NCBI GenBank assembly: GCA_025667525.1
Contig: CM046881.1
Coordinates: 498,563,627-498,627,626, forward strand
Direction: 5' to 3'
DNA from: Glebionis coronaria
Lineage: Eukaryota; Streptophyta; Magnoliopsida; Asterales; Asteraceae
Length of the DNA stretch: 64,000 bases
Shown here: positions 1-11,030 of the stretch, one piece after another
Layout: the number at the start of each line of letters is the position of its first letter
Position numbering within the stretch: position 1 is the first letter of the stretch
Position numbers and translations under genes: made by a program
The notes under the pieces: model-generated
Told to the model about the DNA's origin: nothing
The model's database searches: none
The model's input: only the letters and a program-made list of their open reading frames with translations

Positions 1-625
1 TGAGTTTGATGGTGCAATAACAAAAATAATGTTCACATTTATTTCATGGCTATGTGTGTTTTAATATAATTTTATTGTTTACGTTTTACATTGTATTTGT
101 TTAAGACAGTAAGCGTATGAATGAGGACAACATGATTTATCATGTAAATTGTTTAATTTACTCTATCGTAGTTGTTTAATTTATTGTATGCTACTTATTT
201 AATTCAATCTATGATTTTTGTTTATCATTTTAGACATAATGTTATAATTACTAAATCAGCCAAATTGAATTGACAAAAAAGAACTGGTCATTTTTGCATA
301 ATACTTGAGATCATCTATTTCTTTAGCAACTACACATATTAAAAGCTTGTAACACTAATATGTTACAACAATCTTTTGACACATTTAGGCGTAAGACTAA
401 CATATAATTAGTTTTCATCCACTGATAATAAATGCCTTAAGTTTTGTATTCAAACAACCAAAAATAACCATTTGTTGTCCGATTATAGTCAAACTTGAAG
501 GGTTATATTCAAACACCTAATTTGCCTTATAATCAATAGAAAAAAGTATAATTAGCAACCCATAACTAGTACTTTTCTTTTAAATGTAACAAAACATCAT
601 TATTATGTCATAACAAAGATTTTTA
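1..625. other. AT-rich intergenic, no gene seen
   Basis: I see no coding signature, RNA gene or clear repeat end here. Both strands are dense in stops and the base composition is strongly AT-rich. Confidence 0.6.
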
Positions 626-1048
626 TCTATATACTAATATATAAGAGGTATATATCCTCAACCTAACTTCAAATCAAAAATTAAGATTGCATATCAAATC
701 TCAACCATTATACCATTTTTAATATAAACCTAACTCTAAACCAAATGTGCAATTTTGACCATACATCTCTTTTGTAATAAAATTTTGTAACAACTTATTA
801 AGAAACTATATTTATTTTTGAATTGAAATATTTTTTAATTTATTTATTTTTTTCATAATCTAATTTCACCATATATTCTAAAACTTTTTTCTCTTTAATT
901 CGATATCTATTTTGATATATTTAAAAATAGTTATTTTTAGTAACTTTATTTATTTAATTCAATTTTTTTTTACCAATTTTACCTTAATTTGATTGCCAAA
1001 AATTAGTATATGAGTACTCGTCGTTGCATTGCGCGGATAATATGCTAG
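626..1048 (+). mobile_element. Short non-autonomous Helitron
   Basis: The left end reads TCTATATACTAATATATAAG, which fits the Helitron 5' style (TC start, TCTATA..TA). The right end is CTAG at 1045-1048, preceded by a GC-rich stretch (GCATTGCGCGGATAA) as Helitron 3' hairpins are. The element sits between A (625) and T (1049), the expected A|T insertion site, and no target duplication is visible. At 423 bp it has no coding capacity. A related copy lies inverted at 60175-60669. Class is inferred from the termini only. Confidence 0.65.
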
Positions 1049-1174
1049 TTAACATAAAAGATGAATACAACCAGGAATGACCTTATTCCTGAAACTTGAA
1101 AGAAAGCATAAGCAATAGGCCACGAATCATCACTATTATGCCATACCAAACTAGAAAAACTTGTAGAGTGAAAA

Positions 1175-1587
1175 TCATCAAATAGTAACCAAGTTTGAGT
1201 TTTGTTCCATTTTGCTACCTCAAACTTTAATCTAATTATATAAACCATTAAAGTTTCAAAACTGTTTCATTCTTATGTAATTATTATGTTAGAGTGACTT
1301 GATTGGAACACTTCTCAAACTTGGTTACTATTTTGTGGTTATTGTTAATGTTCGAAAGTGTATTAACTGGTTGTACATAAAGTTAGTTTTATTAGTGAAA
1401 TTCAAGGGGTGGGGTTTTAAAGTTAATGTACAACATGTTAATACATGTTTAAATACCTTAAGCATACTAGTTTTGCAATATTACACAATAACGAAACACT
1501 TTTAAAACTTTGATGGTTTTGATGATTAGTTTAAAGTTTGAGGTAGCAAAGTAGAACACTTGTGAAACTTGGTTACTATTGAGTAAG
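1175..1587. repeat. Imperfect inverted repeat (MITE-like)
   Basis: Arms of about 60 bp at roughly 1175-1240 and 1525-1587 are imperfect reverse complements. Both carry AATAGTAACCAAGTTT, then GCTACCTCAAACTTTAA in the same order when one arm is inverted. The interior (about 285 bp) is AT-rich and non-coding. I could not fix the outer ends or a target duplication, so the superfamily is not assigned. Confidence 0.5.
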
Positions 1588-2223
1588 ATATTCCCAAACT
1601 TGTATACAATGGAAAATACAGGTTAAAAGAACCATCATCTTCACCAGAGCATCCTTCTTTCTCAGCAACATCACTTGTTCTTTCATGTCTTCTTCGAAAT
1701 CATTCTAAGCCCTCAAGAGTCCGGGAATCACATCAACTGCTCGATAACACATTAGGAGAAGGGTCACTATAGCCAATTAAACCACAACTAGGACAGCAGT
1801 AAAACCGTCTAAAGAGTTTTGTGTGAATGGGGATTTATAAAGTTGGGGTTGACTAAAGAGTGTTATGTGAATGACATACATATATACTTAATTATCGTTG
1901 CAAATTTAGTCCCTTAAATCGCACATCGCCTCTTACACACATGTTGGTAATGACGGCAAAAAAATCACATGGGCTTTTTCCACAAAGATAAAGTGAGGCG
2001 TTCAGTCGTTAAGGAGGGAAGGAAAACACGAAAATGCTATCATATACAAGACACGCGAGAAAGATGACGAACAAAATGTTAAAGTTAGCGTCTTAGACGT
2101 TTTTTCGCACCAAATTGCGAACATAAAAAGCGTTTTAACACTAAATTATTTTCTCTTAAAAATAAAATGTTCAGACATAAAATCTACAGTTTATCAACTT
2201 AATGATCAAAAGCTTTAATTAAA
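1588..2223. other. Intergenic, no gene seen
   Basis: Nothing recognisable was found. Short open frames here lack splice or codon-use support. Confidence 0.5.
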
Positions 2224-2231
2224 GTTTTGAT

Positions 2232-2644
2232 TAGAGGTGGCAAAATGGGCGGGCGGGCGGGCACGGGCGCGGGCTAAACGGGCAACGGGCTAAACGGGCG
2301 GCGGGCTAAACGGGCGCGGGCTAAACGGGCACGGGCAAAACGGGCGGGCAAAACGGGCGGGCTAAACGGGCGCAAGCTTAAAAAAGGAAAAAAACATATA
2401 AAAACCTACAAATAAAAAATAAAAAAACTTGTTTGAAAGCCGGGATAAAAAATTAATAAAAAATATTCGTCGAGTATATTAATTTGTATTTTACAAGTGC
2501 GCCCGTTAAGCCCATTTAGTTTCATACATATGCGCCCGTTTAGCCCATTCATTATAAAGAATGGGCAAAAAGTGCCCCATCCTTTTTTGAAAATGGGCAA
2601 AAAGTGCCCATTTGTATCCAAATGGGCAAGATTTGCCACCTCTA
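2232..2644. mobile_element. hAT-type MITE with 8-bp target duplication
   Basis: The termini are inverted: TAGAGGTGGCAAA at the left and TTTGCCACCTCTA at the right. The 8-bp GTTTTGAT is duplicated directly outside (2224-2231 and 2645-2652), which is the hAT target-site length. The interior begins with a G/C-rich run of ACGGGC(TAA) repeats (about 2247-2372), far from the local base composition. The 413-bp element has no transposase. Confidence 0.85.
2247..2372. repeat. GGGC-rich degenerate tandem repeat
   Basis: About 125 bp built of GGGCGGGCGGGCACGGGC and GGCTAAACGGGC-type units inside the hAT MITE. Such arrays are a known style of subterminal region in short hAT elements. The unit length is irregular (4 to 12 bp). 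Confidence 0.7.
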
Positions 2645-2907
2645 GTTTTGATGTTTATCAAATGTTAGTGAAAAGTTTTCCAATAACTTTTTATTGCAAT
2701 ACAAATAAGATCTTTTAAAAAATAATTTTTCTTTTTATCTATTTAAATATTTAACCAATTAGTTTTCCATCGGCAGTATAACTTGGGCGACTAGTATTTG
2801 TCTTGTCTTTCCTTATGTGGGTATTTCTAAAGAGAATGACACATGGTTTAGAGATATCAGATTGTATTAAATACGACCCTATATTATATATCCGTTAATT
2901 CCGTTGG

Positions 2908-2913
2908 GTCGGT
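2908..2913 (-). promoter_or_regulatory. Orphan DRE-type core in unit 1 left flank
   Basis: ACCGAC on the minus strand, in the same context as the DRE core upstream of GolS1 (6887-6892). No GolS gene follows it on the minus strand in the window, so it looks like the distal promoter of a copy that was lost or rearranged. Confidence 0.35.
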
Positions 2914-5595
2914 GATACAGTTGTTGAATAACGTTGTTAGTCACTACCAACTACCTACGACGTACGTGTGCTCTTTGACTCGTTTGCTTAAATCAATGGT
3001 TAACAACAATTTTCAAACTTAACAACAATTTTCAAACTGAAGAAACCAGAACAAAAGACACATTCTTAAGTGTTTTTTTTTTAAGTTTCCTGAAAGTTTT
3101 AAGTTTAAGACCTGTAAAAGGTTTTTAAACGAAATGGATAAATAGTTTAATATAACTAGACGAATGTTCAAAAAAAACGTTCTGTTTTTTAAATATCATT
3201 ACACGACTCAACTCACGAACCACTAACATATATCATTCTAATTAATAAAAACACGTTCGTAAATTAATTAACTGTGAAGTAACTACTTTTTGTGTAGAAG
3301 CCTGGAAGGTGCTACATTTGGACGGTTCAAGTTAAAGCTAATCTTAGCAATAATCAATACCGAATACACTAAAAGATTCCAGCATCATCTTAAGTAAAAA
3401 CTACTGTAATCACGAAACCGACCTTTTTAATTAGTAGGTCCTAGTGTTTTATTACATGAAGGTTCTTGTTGCATGTTTCGTTATTGACAAGTTTCAATAT
3501 AGATAGGTCGGCATAGTCAAATATAAAGTCCCCAAATTTTACGCAAATTTTGGATAACATAAAATTGTACTGATAGTTCATGAAACACAATGACTGTGCT
3601 AAAATGATGACATAATTATATCCAAATAGTATAAACATTACATGTGAATTTTGCGATTAAATGTGTCCCGTAACATCTCTTTAGCTGCCATGTGTTTGAC
3701 ACAAAAATTAGTAGAAACGTTTAACATCATAAACGTCGTCAATTCTTTGTTTCCCTATCAAATCTTTACTCGTGTTACCGACATTTTATATGTATTTAGT
3801 TTTCTAAAACATCATTTTCAGATGGTTGGATTCGATTAACACAATAGGTAGTGAGAGTTAATTACATATATAACGTTTGACTAGAGAAAACACAGATCAT
3901 GTTCTGAATAACTTCCTATGTTAAATCATTTGATGCATCTTATACTACGTGAACTTTGTTACGATTTCAATAAGAACTCATGCAAATCACCTTTCTATAC
4001 TCTGTGAAATTATGAAAAATAAATATATAGAATCTAGATGGTTGTGATTACATTTTGTCTTTCACAAAAAATCTTCGAACATTAAAGCTGACAGTAGAAA
4101 AACATTATTCTACTATCAAATGATCTTTGACTTAGCTACTTATGCGAAGTACTCGAAACCCACTCTTCTCTGCGTCGAGTTTTAGCCTGTGTCGTTCAGG
4201 AAAAGCATCTCAGAAATTTACATAGTGAGACAATATAAAATTCGAGAAGTACGCCTGTATATATTGAAACGTAACATCTATAATTATGATGCAAAATTGT
4301 TACTAAATTTTACATGTAAATGCATACACAAAATACATAGACAAATGATATCGTCTTCGATAGCTTACACTTCTGGTATGAAGACTTATTCAAAAACTTT
4401 AACCAAATTGTACAAATTTTCTCTTCTTGATCAAGATTGGACAAGAATGAACTTATTTACTATCCATCGCCTTACAACTTTCATACAGCTAACGATAACG
4501 ATCTTCAACTTAAACCAAACTTAAGAACAATTTCGAGCAAGAACAATGATGACTACATATGCATACCTGTGCTACAAAATCCATATAGTAGCATGCATTC
4601 GAGTAACAAAAAGCCATAAGCCAAACATTTATGGTAATTGAAGAAATCACATATATCATTTTCCAAGCCTTTTATTTAGAATATGGTTAGGCGAAAAGTG
4701 TTTAGCGTCAACAAAACTAACTTCTACGCAGGGACGGAACCAGGGTTCCGCGAGTCCCGAGAACGCCATGAATGTTTTCGATATAGTGTAATCTTTGATA
4801 AAAGGATAGACCTTTCTTAAACTATCCGATCATTTAAAATATGTTTCAAGTATTACGGTTTAAAAAATTTTGTACACCCAACGATATTTACTCCCGATTT
4901 CATCCATGCCGGCCTCTACATGTTTAATTATAACTGAGTCACTCGAGACAAAAATGATTGTCTCTACAATGTCCTATTTGGATATTAGGTGGTTGGAATT
5001 TCGAGTCATATGCGGTTTAGTATATTAGGTGGATACAAATTTCGTGGATTATGATCGGTTAATGTGTCGAAAAATCATAATTATCAAAAAAATAAAATTC
5101 GAACCATATGCTAAGAGGATCAACGGATAGAAACGTACTTTTAACCGGTAGTAAAATAACATGCATTTTACTTTTAACCTACTGTCACTCTTAATTATTT
5201 CAGTTCTAAATTAAATTTCTAACCACATATACTGATATCACAACTTAATAATGTTGGAACAGTCTATGGACATGCAAACATCAAACATCAAACATCAAAC
5301 ATCAATGCCAAAATTAGAAAATACGAACATGAAAATATGTAAGTATGAATTTCCCATTTATATTTTGCTGGAAACCCTAATATCCAAAGTTACAATCCCA
5401 AACCAGAAAACCGAAAACTACTTCAGAAAAAATGAAAATAAATCCCACCTCACTACTATATATTGCTTCTAATGACTAGTACGTTCTCTCAAAACTCCAA
5501 AAACACACGAGTTTGAGAAGCTTATATTATAGAAAGAAAAAAACTTAGCATATACATAACCCATGATATTCATTTGATCCATCATTACCAATAGG

Positions 5596-6693
5596 TTATG
5601 CCGCTGATGGGGCAGTCACGTAGCGACTACCTTTTTTAGAAACGACGCGTTCCGGTTTATCCAACATCATGATTGGCATCGAGTGACCACGGATCCTCCA
5701 GTAATCCAAGGACTCGTCGTTGTAAATGTCCCACCACTTGTTCACCAACATCTTAATGTCTTCTCGGTCCATATTCACTTCTTTCCCAGTGTACCTCCAT
5801 GGCTTAGACCCATCGGCACAATAATGCACCACTTTGACCTTTTCAAGATCAAAGTTCTCGGGGTGACGCCAAAGCATTGCCAAGATCAAGTTGTATTCCG
5901 TAGGGATAGGCTTGTAAATGTCTCTGAAAAACACGTTTAAGAAATCTTGTTCCGCAAATAGAGTTGGTGGAGTTGTCTTTACTGACTCAAGAAGCTCGTG
6001 GTAGGTTGAGAGACTTGGCTCGTAAACAAACATGCCCGCGTTGAAGTACAACGCGGGTTTTGGGCCAAGTTTCTCTTCTGGCCATTGGACCTTTTCGGGT
6101 GACTGTTGGCAATACCCGATTTGGTATTGTGGACTGTTTCTCCAATTTCGCTCACAGAAACAGTCCATGACCGCGTAGAAATAGCCGTCTGGCATGTCGA
6201 AGAGATGGTCAATGTTGTCAAACACTTGTATGTCCCCATCTAAATATATCATCTTGCTATACTCTGCAAACTGCAAAAAGTTACATTTATAAGTTAGTAA
6301 CTGAATTGAAATACCCTAGCTAAACTAAAACATAATGGAAAAATAAGGACATATAATTACCTCCCATATACGTAGCTTGGAGTAATTAATGACATAATAC
6401 GCCATAGCAAACTGAGTCTGGTTTTCGGGTGGGTACACAGGTTCGATCTCTTGAATAATGCATCCTTGTGACAACAACTTCTTACGATGGTCCAGTGGAA
6501 CATCGGGAAGTATAGCTACCACAAGAGGGTAGACCGACTTGGCCTTACGTAAGCCCTTGGCTAGAGCGACGATACCTTTCCAGTAGTCACCGTCTCCAGC
6601 TAAGAACGTGACATATGCACGTCTAGGCAGAGTTTTCGCTTTGACTAAACCAGAAGTGATCGTATTGGAATCGTTCTTTGCAATTGGAGCCAT
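5596..6693 (-). CDS. GolS: Galactinol synthase (GolS1), two exons, intact
   Basis: Galactinol synthase transfers galactose from UDP-galactose to myo-inositol, the committed step of raffinose-family oligosaccharide synthesis; the family is cytosolic. Exon 1 is 6361-6693 (111 codons) and exon 2 is 5596-6270, with a 90-bp GT..AG intron, giving 335 residues, the usual family length. The start is set by MAPIAK in a good context (ACCATGG). Visible marks are LAGDGDYWKG (residues 32-41), the GT8 DxD metal motif in YLDGDIQVFD (D122 and D124), FNAGMFVYEP, HYCADGSKPWRYTGKE and the family-typical C-terminal APSAA. No key residue is missing. It is the only one of the three copies with an undisturbed proximal promoter. 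Stress or seed-type expression would be usual for the family; this is inference. Confidence 0.95.
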
Positions 6694-6795
6694 GGTAATT
6701 AAGTGTGATAGTTAGTATGTGATCGAGGTTGTTTTTGTTGTTTATAGGTGTTTTTATAAGCTGTTTGTGATATTCCAGTTGAAGTAGTATTGGGG

Positions 6796-6803
6796 TTTAT
6801 ATA
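6796..6803 (-). promoter_or_regulatory. TATA box of GolS1
   Basis: TATATAAA on the minus strand, about 105 bp upstream of the GolS1 start codon. The same box is kept in GolS2 (38829-38836) and has been displaced in GolS3. Confidence 0.75.
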
Positions 6804-6886
6804 GGAATTGGATTGGCTGTTAATTAAAGAAAATCATAAGAACATATTTAAATACGACTCTATCTTATATCCGTTAATTCTGTTTG

Positions 6887-6892
6887 GTCGGT
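6887..6892 (-). promoter_or_regulatory. DRE/CRT-type core upstream of GolS1
   Basis: ACCGAC on the minus strand, about 85 bp upstream of the TATA box. This is the core bound by DREB/CBF factors, and cold- or drought-induced GolS genes elsewhere are known CBF/DREB targets. A six-base match can occur by chance, so function is inferred. Confidence 0.4.
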
Positions 6893-6943
6893 GATACAGT
6901 TGTTGAAAAACGTTAGTCACTAGCAAGCAACTAATTATTACGT

Positions 6944-6948
6944 ACGTG
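6944..6948. promoter_or_regulatory. ABRE-type ACGTG core upstream of GolS1
   Basis: ACGTG within CGTACGTGTG, about 250 bp upstream of the start codon. The motif is kept in the matching flanks of units 1 (about 2960) and 3 (about 59200). Confidence 0.3.
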
Positions 6949-8378
6949 TGCTATTTGACTCATTTACTCAAATCAATGGTTAACAATTTTCTAACCGAAG
7001 AAACGAACAAAAGACACCTGTCGTAAATAACTGGAGTAACTACTTTTTGTGGAAAGTGCTACACGCACCGAAGATCCTACAAGATTGTAGCATTTTAAGT
7101 AAAAAGTAAAGACTACTGCAATCACGAAACCGACCATTTTTAATGAGTAGGTCCTAGTGTTTACGAGTAAGCATCATACGAAGGTTCTTGTTGTTGCTTT
7201 GTAAACAAGTGTTAAAATAGATAAGTCGGCAATATATTATTTACCACAAGTGAAAAATATAGCATAAACATAATCAAATATATCTAGCAAATATTAAAAT
7301 ATGCAAGTCCAAATTTTACACAAATTTTGGATAACATAAACTAATACTGATAGTTCATGAAACACAATGACTGTGCTAAAACGATGACTTAATTATATCC
7401 GGTTAGTATTATATACCAACATTTCATGTGTTTTCTAGGACTTTTACGATCAAAATGTGTCCCGTGATATCTATTTAGTTGCCATGTGTTTGACCACAAA
7501 ATCAGTAGAAACATTCAATATCATAAACGTAGTCAATTCTTTGTTTCCCTATCAAATCTTTACTCGTGTTACCGACATATTTTTAATGTGGTTATTTTAT
7601 GTAACTCGGGTAAAACATCATTTTCAGGTGGTTGGATTCGATCAACACATTAGGCAACCAAAGTTAATTAGATATATAACGTTTGATTATAGAAAACACA
7701 GATCTTAATAACATTTTATGTTAAACCACTTAATGCATCTTGTACTACGTGAACCTTGTTATGATTTCAATAAGAACTCATGCAAATCACCTTACTATAT
7801 CAAGACTGCTCTGTGAAATTATGAAAGATAAATATATACTGTAGAATCTAGATGGTTGTGATTACATTTTGTCTTTCAGAAAAAAGACTTGGAACATTAA
7901 AGCTGACAGTAGAAAAACCTTATTCTACTATCAAATGACCTTTGACTTAGCTACTTGTGACAAGTACTCAGAAACCCATTTTTCGCTGCGGCGGCGAGTT
8001 TTAGCCTGTGCCGTTAAGGAAAAGCATCTCAGAAATTTACATAGTGAGACAGTATAAAACTCGGGAAACGTAACATCTTTAATCATGACGCAAAATTGTT
8101 ACAAATTTTTACATCTATATGCATACACAAAATACATAGACGAATAATATCGTCTTCGATATCAGTATATCACACTTATGGTATGAAAACTTTATTCAAA
8201 AACTTTAACCAAATTATACAAATTTTCTCTTCTTGATCAAGATTGGACATGAATGAATTTATTTACTATCCATCGCCTTACAACTTTCGTACAGCTAACG
8301 ATAACAATCATCAACTTAAACCAAACTTAAGGACAATTTCGAGCAAGAACAATGATGACTTCACCTGTGCTACAAAAT

Positions 8379-8751
8379 TGTGAAAACTTATAAAAACAAT
8401 CTCAATAACAAGAACACAACGATATTTGTGAACCGAGCCAACCTCCCCTTGGCTCACTTTTAGAGTATATCAATAATAGGTTAAGATAGCCAGAATCTTT
8501 ACAAAAGAAGAATGAAATAACAAACTTGATCAACAGAGATCAAGATCAACACTAACCAGATCACACACACTTTTACACACACTTAGAACGTAACAGAATA
8601 AGTAAAAAATATAGTTATGAGTCAATATATAGCGTTGACAGCCAGTCTTGCACTTCAGTCCTTATCTTCTTTTGTTCATCCACATTAGCTCCTTAAACTA
8701 TTGCACTTTGTCACTTATAGTCCTTGTAGTATGGAAAGCTTATATTCAACA
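8379..8751 (-). mobile_element. Copia element A, 3' LTR
   Basis: On the minus strand the LTR starts TGTTGAATATA directly after a polypurine tract (ATGGGAGAG, 8752-8760) and ends in ..TTTTCACA at 8379. There it abuts unit-2 flank (CTACAAAAT), so this is the outer boundary of the insertion. It is 373 bp long. The matching 5' LTR was not found in the window. Confidence 0.7.
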
Positions 8752-8778
8752 CTCTCCCATAAGCTTTACACCTGAAAC

Positions 8779-9472
8779 CAATATTTTAAAACCCGGATTT
8801 ATAATCGATCCGGTTAAACGACTGGTTCACCGAGTTACCGGGTCAACCGGTTGAACCGTTGGTTCAAACCGGGTTTATATGTTTTTTAAACATACGTAGA
8901 ATTAGACCACCATTTTTAGTCTTTCAAATAACTATGCTTAATATCCACCTTATATTATTCTAGTACTTTTCACATTTAACAATTAGTATATTTAAAAATA
9001 TACTCGTTCCTATATGCGCACATTACTAGATCTACAGTCATCGATTATATCATCAATAATAAATTATCATTGCACTCATATTTTCAAGGCCAACCTATTC
9101 ATTTTGCCCATCATCTTCACTTGTTTACCAAAATAAACAAAACTGAGAACTAGCCCAAACCCATCACGCAGGTATACATAGATCCTTATTTTCTATAATC
9201 ACCCCATTCAAACGTTTTACCACCAACCACAAGAAACCGGAACCAAAATCATCATGGCTCATCTACTGTCAAATCAATCTAGTTATTTTCTTTTCATATA
9301 AGTTGAACCAGCCGGTTTCCGGTCCGCCGGTTCAAACCGGGTCAACCAAAACCCGGCGGTTCAATCCAGTCTAAACCACAGCTTTAACCCGGAGTATAAC
9401 GAGCCGACCGCCTTTCCGGTTCCCGGTTCAACCGGTTGAACCGGCCGATTCGAACCGGGTTTTAAAACACTG
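8779..9472. mobile_element. hAT-type MITE with 8-bp target duplication
   Basis: CCTGAAAC is duplicated exactly at 8771-8778 and 9473-9480. The terminal inverted repeats are CAATATTTTAAAACCCGG and, inverted from the right, CAGTGTTTTAAAACCCGG. The interior near both ends is rich in GGTTCAACCGG/CCGGTTGAACC palindromes. The 694-bp element has no transposase. It is nested in Copia element A just inside its polypurine tract. Confidence 0.88.
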
Positions 9473-9480
9473 CCTGAAAC

Positions 9481-10642
9481 ACATTAAACAAACCAAGTTT
9501 TGCACAGAACTTTTTATGTTATGTGATTAGTAGCCCTTTAGTAAACACATCAGTTGTATTCTCTTCAAATATAACCTTAATAAGTTTTAGGAATCCAGCT
9601 GATATTTTTTCTCTCAAAAATAGATGTCAATCTCAAAATGTTTGCTTCTCTCATGAAGCACAGGATTATTAGAAATCTGAATAGCTGAACTATTATCACA
9701 ATGCATATCAATAGGCAACTTTTCCTCTTTGTTCAGATCAGTAAGAATTTTAGCAATCCACATGACTTCACAACAAGCACTACACATGACTCTATACTCA
9801 GCCTCAATAGAAGATCTTGAAACCACATTTTCCTTTTACTTTTCCAGGAAACTAAATTAGTTCCCAAGTAAACACAATATCCAATTAAAGATTTTCTAGT
9901 AATTTTGCACTTAGCCTAGTCAGAATCAACAAACACAGACAGATTCTGATTATCACTTCTTCTGAATGTAATACCTAACCCAGGTTCACTTTTCAAGTAT
10001 CTTAGCACTCTAAAAGCTAATCTCGGATGAGATTTCATAGGTTTATGCATAACTTTACTCAAGCAATGAACAGCATAAGACAAATCTGGTCTAGTCATAG
10101 TGAGATATATTAATTTTCCCACTAACTTTTGATACACAAAAACTTCTTTCAAAGGTTCATCATCACCAAACCTAGCATTAAGCTTTTTATCTGAAGGATT
10201 AACATCAATTGGTGTGCTACAAGGTATACACCCCAGCATACCAAATTCAGTTAATAATTTAGTACAATATTTTCTTTAGGTTAGGCAACTTCCATCTTCT
10301 ATATCAACCACCTCTATTCCCAGAAAATACTTCAACTTTCCTAAATCCTTAATAAGGAATTTTGAACTCAAAATTTCTTTGAATTTATTAACTTCATCTA
10401 AGTCATTTCCAGTAACAATTATATCATCTACGTAGACTAAAAGAACAAACATTTTCTCATTATGATGTTTAACAAACAAAGAAAAATCATTCTTACTTTG
10501 AACAAAACCATGTTCAAGTAAGACTGAAACCAATTTTTCATTCCATTTTCGAGGGGCTTGTTTTAGTCCATATAAAGCTTTAACAAGTTTGCACACTTTG
10601 TTACTGTTTTCGTCACTATATCCATCTGGTATTTTCATATAC
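9481..10642 (-). pseudogene. Copia element A: RT and RNase H remnant
   Basis: Minus-strand fragments in order are reverse transcriptase (10276-10638, with KALYGLKQAPRKW and the catalytic YVDD within LLVYVDDIIVTGND), the connection region (9916-10239, with YQKLVGKLIYLTMTRPDLSY) and RNase H (9614-9826, with SSIEAEYRVM and CDNSSAIQISNNPV). These are diagnostic of Ty1/Copia pol. The pieces are separated by stops and frameshifts, so the element is dead. It lacks everything upstream of the VYMKIPDGY stretch of RT because a CACTA-type terminus begins at 10643; integrase, protease and gag are absent. Confidence 0.9.
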
Positions 10643-11010
10643 CACTAGTACAAAAATGGGTTTCGGTCACACATACCGAATTTCGTGTAGTCACAAATAA
10701 TTTTTTTTGTGACTGAATTCGCTAGTCATAAATAAAAAGTCACACTTGAAGTCAGTTTGCATGACCATTTCGTATTTTGTTTGTCACGCATATGAATATT
10801 TACGTGACTAGGGCTAACAAATGTTTTTTGGATGAGTCGTTAGTCACTTAATAATTTGAGAGTGTTACCGAATCAAAGTCTGGTTCAAGTAGTAGTCACA
10901 TTATACGTATACATGTGTGACAAATATTTGTCATACACACATTGAATGTGACTGGTTTAATGGGTTTTCAGTCATTTGATTTAATGGTATTTATGTGTGT
11001 TGCATTTGTG

Positions 11011-11028
11011 TCCCCGACAGCGGCGCCA
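11011..11028 (-). other. Primer-binding site left beside the reversed LTR
   Basis: On the minus strand this reads TGGCGCCGCTGTCGGGGA, two bases after the LTR end. It matches the PBS type of the elements at 44667 and 28585, so the fragment was once a 5' LTR with leader. Confidence 0.75.
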
Positions 11029-11030
11029 TT

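Larger units (their letters stand above)
2760..6845. repeat. Tandem duplication unit 1 (GolS1 unit)
   Basis: Flanking sequence as well as the gene is shared with units 2 and 3. Examples are the stretch near 2868 (matched at 6850 and 59133), the stretch near 3655-3840 (matched at 7455-7640 and 60010-60060) and the gene's 3' flank (5380-5595, matched at 37432-37643 and 62290-62524). Unit 1 is the most compact version and is taken as the reference. Its segment from about 3990 to 5250 is AT-rich and holds no gene that I can support. Confidence 0.8.
6846..8378. repeat. Tandem unit 2, left piece
   Basis: This starts directly behind the GolS1 promoter and matches unit 1 from about 2868 to 4580 with small indels. 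It is cut at 8378 by a Copia LTR. Unit 2 resumes at about 26640-27249, is cut again by the Athila element, and ends at 37432-38882. No gene is supported in this piece. Confidence 0.75.

Noticed and set aside
3651..3839. Short frame conserved with 7457-7708 (shared VETFNIINVVNSLFPY)
   Set aside because: The similarity is explained by the recent tandem duplication of whole units. Unit 3 has the frame disrupted, and there is no splice, start or domain evidence.
5683..5940. Plus-strand frames across GolS exons (also 62576-62890 and 37815-38009)
   Set aside because: They are antisense shadows of the well-supported GolS coding strand.
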